This document shows positions 1 through 11,620 of a DNA stretch of 64,000 nucleotides, one piece after another. The notes under the pieces are model-generated. The model ran no database searches. It saw only the letters and a program-made list of their open reading frames with translations, and was not told the DNA's origin. The first letter of the stretch is position 1. Each line of letters opens with the position of its first letter. The DNA is from Sapria himalayana (Eukaryota > Streptophyta > Magnoliopsida > Malpighiales > Rafflesiaceae), in NCBI GenBank assembly GCA_029783825.1, contig JAREIK010017250.1:62001-126000 (forward strand). Reading direction: 5' to 3'. The position numbers and the translations under genes are program-made.

Positions 1-3000
1 AATTATATATTATGTAAATTCAATATAAATAATTTTTTTATAAATATTATGATGATGATAATAAAATAAATTAATAAACTATTATTAATATGATAGATTT
101 TAAATAAAATTATTTGCAAAACCTAAAATGATTCAAAATCAAAGTAAAATATATTAATAACATAGATATTAAATAAAACTATTATTAATAAGATAAAATA
201 TACCGGTTTAAAAGATTATATATTTAGGAGTTTTCGGATTTAAGAATTTAGCGATTTAAGTGTTTAGGCATTTAGTAGTTTATAGGTTTTATTTAAAAAA
301 TAAACTAACAAAAAAAAATTTTCGTTATTTGTTCTTATTTTTGAAGGATATAACCTTTGAAACTATAACAATTTTTAAATTTTTTTTATATGTGAATACT
401 ATATTTAGTTATGATAATCTTAATAATTATATATCATGTAAATTCAATATAAACAATTATATTGAAATATATTATATTAATGATCAATAAATATATTAAT
501 AAACTATTATTAATGAGGTAGATAATATTTTAAATATATTTGTAAAACGTAAATTTATTCAAAATCAAAGTAAAATATATTACAAAATAATACTTTCTTT
601 GATGTTTTGCTTCTTTTTATAAGTTTATATTTTGAGTTATTAAAAGTAAATTATTTAATTTATATTTGTCTTCCTCATAATTTATTTTTAATTTATAATT
701 CTATAAAAATAAACTAATAAATAATTAAAATGAATATTTAAAATTATAATGAATACAAATAAAATTGAGATTTATTATTTATTATTAATGATATACTAGT
801 TTAATGGTTTAAGTATTTAGGTATTTTGGGGTTTAGTGATTTAAGTGTTTAGGCCTTAAGTGATTTATAGTTTTTAATTAAAGAATTAAAAAATAAAAAA
901 TTTAATTTTTTGAAGGTAACCTTTGAAATTATAATAATTTTTAATTTTTTTAAATGTGAATATAATATTCAATAATAATAATCTTAATAATTATATATAA
1001 TGTAAACTCAATATAAATAATTTTATTAATAGATATTATAATAATGATCAATAAAAAATTAATAAACTATTATTAATAAGAATGATATAAATTATAATAT
1101 AATTGCAAAATCTAAAATGATTCAAAATAAAAATAAAATATATTACTAAATAATAAATTTTTGTTTTTAAAATTTTGCCTCTTTTTATATGGATATATAT
1201 TTTTTTGATGAAAAATAAATTATTTAAAATAGATCTGTCTCACTAATAATTTATTTTGTAATTAATATTTCTATAAAAATAAACTTATAAATAATTAAAA
1301 TAAAAATTTATAATTATACTTAATAAAAATTAAATTTAGATTTATGATTTTTTATTAATGTACACCTGTTTAATGGTTTATGTTTTTAGATGTTTTGTCA
1401 TTTAGGAGTTTAGCAATTAATGTTTTTAGCCATTTAGTGGCTTATAGGTTTTCTATAAACATTAAAATAACAAAAAAAAATTTGTAATTTTGTCTCATTT
1501 TTATAGGTTAACCTTTGAAAATATAATAATATTTATAATTTTTAGAAATGTGAATGCGATATTTAGTTATAATAATATTAATAATTATATATCATATAAA
1601 TTCAATATAAACAATTTTATTGATAGATAATATAATAATGATCAAAATTTAAATAAATAAACTATTAATAAAAAGATTGATATTAATTAAACAATAATTA
1701 CAAAACCCAAAATGATTCAAAATTAAAGTAAAATATATTATAGGATAATAATTTTTAATTTTTAAATTTTTACTTCTTTTATAAGCATATATTTTTTTTG
1801 ATTAAAAATAAATTTATTAAAATATATAAGTCGCACACATAATTTAATTTATAATAAATAATTCTATAAAAATAAACTAATAAATAATTAAAATGAATAT
1901 TTAAAATTTTAATAAATAGAAATAATAATTAGATTTATTAATTATTAATAGTATATAGCGGTTTAACGGTTTATCTATTTAGGCATTATGAGGTTTAGAA
2001 GTTTACTGATTTAACTGTGTATGCATTAAGTTGTTTTAGGTTTTATTAAAAAATTAAAATAACAAAACATTTATTTTTATTATTTTTTCATATTTTCAAA
2101 GTTTATAACCTTTGAAAATATAATAATTTTTAAATTTTTGTCAAAAGTAAATTCAATATTTAGATATAATAATCATTATATTTATATTTCATATAAATTC
2201 AATATAAACAATTATTAATAAGATAGATATCAATTAAAATATAATTACAAAACCTAAAATGATTCAAAAGGAGAGCAAAATATATTACTATATAATAAAT
2301 TTTAGTATTTAAATTTTTTATTCTTTTTATAAGTTTATCTATATTTTTCGATGAAAAATAATTTATATAAATTATATTTGTCTAACTCATAATTTATTTT
2401 TAATTAATATTTATTTAAAAATAAACAAATAAATAATAAAAATGAATATTTAAAATTATAATGAAAAAAATAATATTAAGATTTATTATTTATTATTTAG
2501 GGTTTTAGAGATTTACACGTTATTGATTTAAGTGTTTAGGCATTTAGTGGTTTATAGGTTTTATTTAAAAAATGAACTATCAAAAAAAATAATTTTTTTA
2601 TTTTTTCATATTTTCAAAGGTTATAACCTTTGAAAATGTAATAATTTTTAAATTTTTTTCAAAATTAAATTCAATTATTAGTTATAATAATCATTATATT
2701 TTAATGTCATATAAATACAATATAAACAATTTTATTGATAAATATTCTAATAATGATCAAAAAATAAATTAATAATCTATTATTAATAAGATAGATATCA
2801 ATTAAAATATAATTACAAAACCTAAAATGATTTAGAAGAAAAACAAAATATATTACTATATAATAAATTTTTGTTTTGAATTTTTTTTTCTTTTAAAAAT
2901 TTTATCAATAATTGTTTGATGAGAAATAATTTATATAAATTATATTTGTCTAACTCAATTTATTTTGTAATTAATATTTATATATAAATAAACAAATAAA

Positions 3001-3880
3001 TAATTAAAATGAATATTTAAAATTATAATGAATAAAAATGAGATTTATTATTTATAATTTAGGGATATCGGTTTAATATTAATTAGATCTATCTCACTAA
3101 TAATTTATTTTGTAAATAATATTTCTATAAAATAAATTGTTAAATAATTAAAATAAAAATTTAAAATTATACTGAATAAAAATTAAAATGAGATTTATTA
3201 TTTATTATTAATGTATTCCAGTTTAATGATTTATATAATTTGAGGTTTTGTAGTAAAGAGTTTAGTGATTTATGTTTTTAGCCTTTTAGTGGTTTATAGG
3301 TTTTATTTAAAAAAATAAAATAACACAAAAAATTTCTATAATTTTTTATCATTTTCATAGGTTATAACATTTGAAAATATAATAATATTTAGAATTTTTT
3401 GAAATTTTAATACAATATTTTGTTATAATAATATTAATAATCATATATCATATAAATTTACTATAAATAATTTTATTGATAGATATTATAATAATGATCA
3501 AAAATTAAATTTATAAGCTATTAATATTAAGATAGATTTTAATTAAAAAATATTTACAAAACCCAAATAGATTCAAAATTAAAGTAACTTATATTACTTA
3601 ATAATAATTTTTAATTTTAAAATTTATACTTCTTTTATAAGCGTATATTTTTATTAGATAAATAATATATTATTTAAATTATATTTGACCCACTCATAAT
3701 TTATTTTGTAATAAATATTTCTAAATAAATTCACTAATAAATAATTAAAATGAATATTTAAAAATATAATAAATAGCAAAAAAAAATAGATTTATTAATT
3801 ATTAAGTAGTATTTAGCGATTTAATGGTTTATGTATTTAGGCATTACGGAGTTTAGAAGTTTATTGATTTAACTTTATAT
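1..3880 (+). repeat. 0.6-kb AT-rich satellite array, block 1 (+ orientation)
   Basis: Tandem monomers recognised by the central dyad (half-site TTTTCAAAGGTTA or variants), centred near 350, 917, 1,509, 2,105, 2,624 and 3,365. Each is preceded by the 8-bp-periodic tract that ends in 'gcatttagtggtttatagg'. The copy at 2,611-2,636 is a perfect 26-bp palindrome. The 741-bp gap before 3,365 holds an extra truncated monomer with the recurrent chimeric junction at about 3,061-3,105. The open frame at 260-490 is low-complexity Phe/Asn/Lys/Ile-rich translation of the repeat and not a gene. No other gene or RNA is visible. Confidence 0.93.
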
Positions 3881-3888
3881 GCATTTAG
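3881..3888. repeat. 8-bp target-site duplication (left) of hAT-1
   Basis: GCATTTAG immediately left of the TAGGGGTGCTCA terminus. The same 8 bp lie directly right of the other terminus (5,518-5,525). It is a normal part of the monomer's 8-bp-periodic tract, so the element landed inside that tract. An 8-bp duplication is the hallmark of the hAT superfamily. Confidence 0.93.
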
Positions 3889-3905
3889 TAGGGGTGCTCA
3901 CGGGA
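3889..3905 (+). repeat. Left terminal inverted repeat of hAT-1
   Basis: TAGGGGTGCTCACGGGA. The reverse complement of the right end (5,501-5,517) is TAGGGGTGCTCATGGGA, one mismatch in 17. The TAGGGGTG start is typical of plant hAT termini. Confidence 0.93.
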
Positions 3906-4089
3906 CTCGGAGTTCGCGACCTACCCCGAAGTCTTCTCCTGAAAGAATCGGGACTGAGAAAAATCTATTAACTTTGACTTTTCCCATCCCGTTCTGTCAC
4001 CTATTTTTTCTGTTGGGACGGTTCTGGATCTTAAGCAATATCCATCCTGAGAACCGTCCCATCCTAAAAAACTATTACTAGAATCAGGA

Positions 4090-4111
4090 ATATATATATA
4101 TATATATATAA
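4090..4111. repeat. (AT)n microsatellite inside hAT-1
   Basis: Uninterrupted alternating AT of about 11 units. A shorter, interrupted (AT)n occupies the equivalent place in hAT-2 (47,509-47,531), so it predates the duplication of the two copies and has changed length since. Confidence 0.9.
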
Positions 4112-4345
4112 CATGAAGATGCCACCAATACCGCTTCTGCCCATCAAATTCTGACGAAACTATTGCTATTCCGATGAGCTCGAGGCCACCTCATGCCATT
4201 CTAGCCATGTTCAGTTAAATCTAGCCCTTGTTCGTCGCACTTCTGGTTGCCTCCACCGTGTCTAAAATGCCACCAGCCTTTTTGTTTGTTTTTCTGACGA
4301 GAATTTAGTGATTAATTATTATTATTATTATAACAGAGAGACACA

Positions 4346-4552
4346 AGGGATGTATTTGATATCCAGGCATCTACTGTGGCCTACGAATCTACATTTAGCA
4401 CTGGGGGGAGAACTTTAGATAAATTTAGGAGTTCTTTAACACCTATTACCGCTGAAGTTCTCATATGTCTATAAGATTGGTTGAGAAGCTCAAAATAACC
4501 TATTGAAATTGAAGAATTAGTTCAAGACCATGATGATAATGAATCAAGTTAG
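4346..4552 (+). pseudogene. hAT transposase remnant, C-terminal dimerisation region
   Basis: Reading in frame from 4,346 gives RDVFDIQASTVAYESTFST, then GGRTLDKFRSSLTP, then a stretch ending in DWLRSSK. This is the canonical hAT C-terminal dimerisation motif (Val-Ala-x-Glu-Ser-x-Phe-Ser ... Arg-Ser-Ser-Leu). The frame is broken by a TAA at 4,472-4,474, where the paralogue has a Gln codon, and by a second TAA at 4,496-4,498. An acidic tail (PIEIEELVQD) then runs to the presumed original stop TAG at 4,550-4,552. No BED finger or catalytic core is present, because the upstream 2.1 kb is deleted. The protein cannot be functional. Confidence 0.92.
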
Positions 4553-5500
4553 TATACAAATCTTGTAAATTTTAATTTCATTTTTACTTATTTTATTCAT
4601 TCAATTTAATAAAAATATGGTTCAATTACAATTTTTAGAAGGGTCTCAAGATCCAAATATTTTTCCAACTATAGTTGGCCAACTAAATTTGGAATGGGTG
4701 TATTAAATTTTATAAGGTAATATTTTGTTTTTTTATTACTCTTTCATTTAGATTTATGTCTACATGATTAACACATTTTCATCTCTGGTTGTCCTTCTAT
4801 AGTGGAGGAAGAAAAGGGAGGAGTTGTAGAAGAGATAACTAATTGGGTTTGGATTTTCGTTGTTGTTCCGGGACGGACCTTTTAAATTATTATTATCATG
4901 GTTGTTATTAGTTGTATTTTTTTGTTATATTAAGCTGCCTTATTTTAGCAAATACTTAAGTAGTTATTGATGCTACCGATGTTTGTGGTCATCTTTAGCT
5001 ATTCCTTAATATTTTAAGAAAAAAAAATTTAAAATGTAATATTGCTATTATGGTTAACTTTCACTCGGCTGAACAAAGCCAACATGTGAAAAAACAAAGA
5101 ACAAATTAAGCACACAACTCTGTCTCATTGTATTTAATATTTCAATCCTGTTCTGCACATCAAAGCTTTTGACAAGGTAATGGAACTCGTTTGCGGTATT
5201 CATCCTATTTGACAAAATAAAATTGGCTCAATTTGAGTTTGAAATATAAATAACTAAGAAATGATAAATGGTACAACAAAAAGTTTCGACATGAACTAAC
5301 TTGGCCGGTTTGAATAAAATAAATTGAAATAAATGTTTGAACTCCGTTCCATCTTGGAACCATTTTCTCCTACCCAAAATCAGCGATCTTGTCCCGTCCC
5401 ATCTCTATATTTTCAACCTATGCGACGACTCTGGATCTTCGAAAAAAAATCTCAGAACTATGGGAAGGGACTGGAGATTTGTAATCCCCATCCCATCCAC

Positions 5501-5517
5501 TCCCATGAGCACCCCTA
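5501..5517 (-). repeat. Right terminal inverted repeat of hAT-1
   Basis: Ends TGAGCACCCCTA, pairing with 3,889-3,905. The subterminal sequence (about 5,330-5,500) contains GGGA/TCCC-rich words, as does the left end. Such subterminal repeats are common transposase-binding regions in hAT elements, but binding here is inference. Confidence 0.9.
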
Positions 5518-5525
5518 GCATTTAG
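5518..5525. repeat. 8-bp target-site duplication (right) of hAT-1
   Basis: GCATTTAG, identical to 3,881-3,888. The monomer's tract resumes as 'tggtttatagg' directly after it. Confidence 0.93.
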
Positions 5526-8500
5526 TGGTTTATAGGTTTTATTTAAAAAATAAAATAACAAAAAATTTAATATAACCTTTGAAACTATAATAATTTTTAA
5601 TTTTTTTTTAAATGTGTATACTATATTTCGTTATGATAATCTTAATAATTATATATCATGTAAATTCAATATAAAGAATTATATTGATATATATTATAAT
5701 AATGATCATACAAAAGATTAATAAACAATTATTAATAAAATAATATTGTTTAAAATATATTTACAAAACCTAAAATGATTCAAAATCAAAGTGAAATATT
5801 TTACTAAATATTAATTTTAAATTTTTAAATGTTTGTATACATTATAAGCTTATATATTTTTTGATGAAAAATAAATTATTCAAATTATATTTGTCTGACT
5901 ATTAATTTATTTTTTAATTTATATTTCTATAAAAATAAACAAATAAATAATTAAAATGTATATATAAAATTATAATGAATACTAATAAAAATAAGATTTA
6001 TGATTTATTATTTAGGGTATACTTATATAATGGTTTAAGATTATTGTGGTTTTGAGGTTAATGAGTTTATTGATTTATATGTTTACACATTTAGGTTTTA
6101 TTTATTGATTTATAGGATTTATTTATTCAATGAAATAACAAAAAATTTATTTTTATGAATTTTTGTGATTTTCAAAGGTTATAACCTTTGAAAATATAAT
6201 AATTTTTTAATAGTTCTAAATTATGAATACATTACTTAGTTATAATAATCTTAATAATTATATTTGATGTAAATTCAATATAAAAAATTTTATTAATATA
6301 TATTATTTTAATGATCAAAAAATAAATTAATAAACTATTATTAATAAGACAGATATTAATTAAAATATATTTGCAGAACCCAAAATAATTCAAAATCAAA
6401 GTAATTTATATTACTAAATAAAATTTTAGATTTTTGAAATTTTGTTTATTTTTATAAGCTTATTTTTTTTCATAAAAAATAATTTATTTAAATTATATCT
6501 GTGTCACTCATTATTTATTTTGTAATTAATATTTTTATAAAAATAAACTAAAAAATAAATAAAATGAATATTAAAATTATAATGAATACAAATAAAAATG
6601 AGATTTATTATTTATTATTTAGGTTATATAGGTTTAATGGTTTAAGTATTTAGAGGGTTTTGGGGTTTAGGAGTCTAGAGATTTAAATGTTTAGGCATTT
6701 AGCGGTTTATAGGTTTTATTTAAATAATAAAATAATAAAAAAAATTTTTTTTTTATCATTTTTGAAGGTTATAACCTTTGAAAATATAATAATTTTTAAA
6801 TTTTTCTCAAATGTAAATATAATATTTAGTTATAATAATCTTAATAATTATAAGATATTTTAATTAAATATAAGTAATTTCATTTTTCGATATTATAAAA
6901 ATGATCAAATAATAAATTAATAAACTATTATTAATAAGATTGATCGCAATTATAATATAATTGCAAAACCTATATAAAATGATTCAAAATCAAAGTAAAA
7001 TATTTTACTAAATAATAATTTTTTGTTTTTAAATTTTTACTTCTTTATATAAACTAATTTCTTTTATGATTAAAAATAAATTATTAAAATTAGATTTGTC
7101 TCACTCATTTTTTATTTTGTGATTGATATTTCTATAAAAAATAAACTAATAAATAATTAAAATGAATATTTAAAATTATAATGAAAACAAATTAAAATGA
7201 GATATATGATTTATTATATGTGGTATCCCGGTTTAATGGTTTGATTATTTAGGAGTTTATTCGTTTAGGAGTTTATCAATTTATGTTTTTAGGTATTTAA
7301 TGGTTTATAGGTTTTATTTATATAATTAAAATTAAAAAAAAAATTTTAGAATTTTTATGATTTTCAAAGGTTATAATCTTTAAAAATAAAATAATTTTTA
7401 AAATTTTTTGAAATGTGAATACCATGTATAATTATATTAATCTTACTAATTATATATCATATAAATTCAATATAAACAATTTTAATGATAGATATTATAA
7501 TAATTATCAAAAATTAAATTAATTAATTATTATTAATTATATATATATTAATTAAAATATATTTACATATCACAAAATGATTCAAAATCAAATCAAAATA
7601 TATCACTAAATAATAATATTTAATTTTTAAATTTGTCCTTTTTTTATCAGCTTATATTTTTTTTTGATTAAAAATAAATTATTTAAATAATATATGTTTT
7701 ACTCGAAATTTATTTTGTATTTAATTTTTCTAAATAATTAAACTATAAATAATAAAAATGAATATTAAAAATTATAATAAATAGAAATAAAAATGAGATT
7801 TATTATTTATTAAGTAGTATATAGATGTTAAAATATTTATGTATTTAGGGGTTTCGGGGTTTATGAGCTTACTAATTTAAGTTAGTAAGCATTTAATGGT
7901 CTATAGGTTTTATTTAAAAATTTATTTTTATTATTTTTTCTCATTTTTTAAGAATATAACCTTTGAAATTATAATAATTTTTAAATTTTTTTTCAAAAGT
8001 GAATACAATATTTATTTATAATAATCATAATAATTATATATCATATAAATTCAATATAATCAATTTTATTGATAGATATTCTAATAATTATCAAAAAATT
8101 AAAAATTAAAAATCTATTATGAATAAGATTGATATTACTTAAAATATAATATGAAACCCTAAAATGATTCAAAATCAATGCAAAATATATTACTAAATAA
8201 TAATTATTTGTTTTTAAATTTTTATTCTTTTTATAATCTTATCAATTTTTGATTAAATATAATTATTATAAATTATATTTTTAACTCATAATTTATTTTA
8301 TAATTAATACATATAAAAAAATAAAAAACTAAACAATCAAAATGAATTTTTTAAATTATAATCAAACAAAATAAAAATGAAATTTATTAATTATTATTTA
8401 GGGTCTACTGGTTTGAAGGATTATCTATATAGAGGTATCGGGATTTTGTAGTTTAGTTATTTAAATACTTAGGCATTTAGTGATGTATAGATTTTATTTA

Positions 8501-10796
8501 AACAATAGAATAACAAATAAAAAATATTTTTTTTATTTTTTCACATTTTCAAAAGTTATAACCTTTGAAAATATAATAATTTTAAATTTTTTTTCAAAAG
8601 TGAATACATTATTTAGTTATAATAATCATTATATTTATATATCATATAAATTCAACATAAACAATTTTATTGATAAATATTTTAATAATGATGAAAAAAT
8701 AACATAATAATCTATTATTAATAAGATAGATGTCAATTAAAATATAATTACCAAACCTAAAATGATTCAGAAGCAAAGCAAAATATATTACTATATAATA
8801 ATTTTTTGTTTTGAAATTTTTTTTTCTTTTAAAATGTTAATCTATAATTTTTTGTTAAAAAATAATTTACATAAATTATATTTGTCTAACTCATAATTTA
8901 TTTTTTAATTAATATTTATATAAAAATAAACAAATAAATAATTAAAATGAATATTTAAAATTATAATGAAAAAAAATGAGATTTATTATTTATTATTTAG
9001 GGTATATACCAGTTTAATTTAAATTATATCTGTCTCACTAATAATTTATTTTGTAATTTAATATTTCAATAAAATTAAACTGTTAAATAATTAAAATAAA
9101 AATTTAAAATTATACTGAATAAAAATTAAAATAAGATTTATGAATTATTATTAATGTATACCAGTTTAATATTTTAAGTATTTAGAGGTTTTCTCATTTA
9201 GGACTTTAGCGATTTATCTTTTTAGGCATTTAGTGGTTTATAGGTTTTGTTTAAACAATGATATACAAAAAAATTATTTTTTAGATTTTTTCACATTTTC
9301 AAAGGTGAATACAATATTTAGTAATAATAATCATTATAATTATATAAAATATAAACTAAATATAAATAATTTTATTCATAGATATGATATCAATTATAAA
9401 AAAATAAATTAATTTGTTATTATTATTATGATGGATATAAATTAAAATTTAATTGCCAAACCTAAAATTTTTCAAAATCCAAGTAAAATTTATTACTAAA
9501 TAATAATTTTTGTATTTTTAGTTTTTGCATCTTTTTATAAGCTTATATTTTTTTTTGATAAAAAATAATTTATTTAAATTATATTTGTATCACTCATAAT
9601 TTATTTTGTAATTAATATTTTAATAAATTATTTAAATTATAATTAAGGTTTACGAGTTTAAACATTTAAGTATTTAGGGGCTTTTCTATTTAGGAGTTTA
9701 GATGTTTAAGTGTTTAGGTATTTAGTGGTTTATAAGTTTTATTTAAACAATGATATATTAAGAAAATTATTTTTATTATTTTTTCTAATTTTTGAAGATT
9801 ACATCCTTTGAAAATATAATAATTTTTAAATTTTTTTCAAATCTAAATATAATATTTATTTATAATAATCTTAATAATTATACTTCATTTAAATTAAATA
9901 TAAATAATTATTTTGCTAGATATTATAATTATGATCAAACGATAAATTATTAAACTATTATTAATAAAATAGTTATTATTTAAAAATTATTTGCAAATTT
10001 TAAATTTATTCAATTCAAAGTAAAATATATTACTAAATAATAATTTTTTTTAATGTTTGCTTTTTTTATAACTTTATATTTTTGTTATTAAAAATAAATT
10101 ATTTAAATTATATTTGTCTCACTCATAATTTATTTTGTAATTTATAATTCTATAATAATAATCTACTAAATAATTAAAAAGAATATTTAAAATTATAATG
10201 TATACAAATAAAATTGAGATTTATTATTTATTATCCAGGATATACCGGTTTAATGGTTTAAGCATTTAGGTTTTTTGTGGTTTAGGAGTTAAGTGATTTA
10301 ATTGTTTAGACCATTAGTGATTTATAGTTTTTTTAAAAATAACAAAAAACAAAAAATTTAATTTTTTGATTTTTTTTTAATTTTTGAAGGTTGTAACCTT
10401 AGAAAATATAATAATATTTAATTTTTTTTAAATGTGGATATAATATTTAGTTATAACAATCTTATTATATATTATATAAACATAATATTAATAATTTTAT
10501 TTATAGTTATTATAATAATGATCAATAAATAAATTAATAAACTTGTATTTATAAGAATGATATAAATTAAAATATAATTGTACAATCTAAAATGATTCAA
10601 AATCAAAATAAGATATATTATTAAATAATAATTTTTTATTTTTAAAATTTTGCCTTTTTTATGAGCATTTTTTTGATTAAAAATAAATTATTTAAATTAT
10701 ATATGTCACACTAATAATTTATTTTGTAATTAATATTTCTATAAAAATAAATTGATAAATAATTAAAATAAATATTTAAAATTATAATGAATACTA

Positions 10797-10884
10797 ATTT
10801 AATGTTTTAAGTATTTATGGGCTTCAGGGTTTAAGAGTTTAGTCATTTTAGTATTTAGGCATTTAGTGGTTTATAGGTTTTATA
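10797..10884 (+). repeat. Clear example of the 8-bp-periodic telomere-like tract
   Basis: Eleven consecutive 8-bp units in perfect register. Most have the form (a/g)TTTANNN, for example ATTTAGGC, ATTTAGTG, GTTTATAG. The same ordered unit variants recur in nearly every monomer, so the tract was already built when the 0.6-kb unit was amplified. Another full 11-unit example is 63,498-63,585. Confidence 0.9.
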
Positions 10885-11396
10885 TAAAAAATAAAATAAC
10901 AAAAAATTTATTTTTTTAATTTTTTCTCATTTTTGAAGCTTATAACCTTTGAAAATATAATAATATTTAAATTTTTTTTTGAAAAGTGAATACAATATGA
11001 AGTTTTAATAAACATAATTATTATATACCATAAATTCAATAAAAAAAATTAATAACCTATTATTTTATTGATATTTATTATAATAATGATCATAAAAAAG
11101 TAATAACCTATTATTAATAAGATAAATATTGTTTAAAATATATTTGCAAAACCTAAAATGACTCAAAATCAAAGTGAAATATTTTACTAAATATTAATTT
11201 TAAATTTTTAAAATTTTGTATCCATTTATAAGCCTATATATTTTTTGATGATAAATAAATTATTTAAATTATATTTGTCTCACTATTAATTTATTTTTTA
11301 ATTTATATTTCTATAAAAATAAACTAATAAATAATTAAAATTTATATATAAAATTATAATGAATACTAATAAAAATTAGATTTATAAATTATTTTT

Positions 11397-11620
11397 TTAG
11401 TGTATACCTATTTAATGGTTTAAGTTTATTGTGGTTTTGGGATTTATAAGTTTATTGATTTATATGATTACACATTTAGGTTTTATTTATTGATTTATAG
11501 GTTTTATTATTTAGAGTATAACTATTTAATTGTTAAAATTTTTTGTGGCTTTCGGGTTAAGAAGTTTATTTATGTAAATGTTTACATATTTAGGTATTTA
11601 TAGGTTTTATTTAATCAATG
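11397..11620 (+). repeat. Local tandem duplication of the 8-bp tract
   Basis: The tract and its short flank appear twice in succession (about 11,397-11,510 and 11,511-11,620), each ending in 'aggttttatt'. The corresponding monomer near 31,380-31,495 has one copy. This accounts for the 723-bp dyad spacing here against 600 bp there. Confidence 0.8.

Larger units (their letters stand above)
3889..5517 (+). mobile_element. hAT transposon, internally deleted copy (hAT-1)
   Basis: A 1,629-bp element bounded by 17-bp terminal inverted repeats that match at 16 of 17 positions (3,889-3,905 and 5,501-5,517, beginning TAGGGGTGCTCA) and by perfect 8-bp target duplications. Inside, only the 3' part of a transposase gene survives (about 4,346-4,552). 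Compared with the longer paralogue at 44,032-47,734 it lacks about 2.1 kb. The left breakpoint follows 'gtgattaattatta' near 4,315 and the right one lies just before the dimerisation region near 4,345, with a short filler rich in 'att' between them. This is a non-autonomous deletion derivative. Its base composition is clearly richer in GC than the surrounding satellite. Confidence 0.95.

Noticed and set aside
260..490. Open frames within the satellite (also 8,480-8,707, 17,115-17,306, 20,477-20,821, 30,388-30,636, 36,470-36,694, 48,667-48,918, 49,185-49,463, 54,842-55,063)
   Set aside because: They translate the same AT-rich repeat into Asn/Ile/Phe/Lys/Tyr-rich low-complexity peptides, on either strand, and are broken in sister monomers.
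5333..5525. Two overlapping frames at the right end of hAT-1, and 44,003-44,227 in hAT-2
   Set aside because: They lie in non-coding subterminal sequence and run out through the terminal repeat into satellite; no domain.
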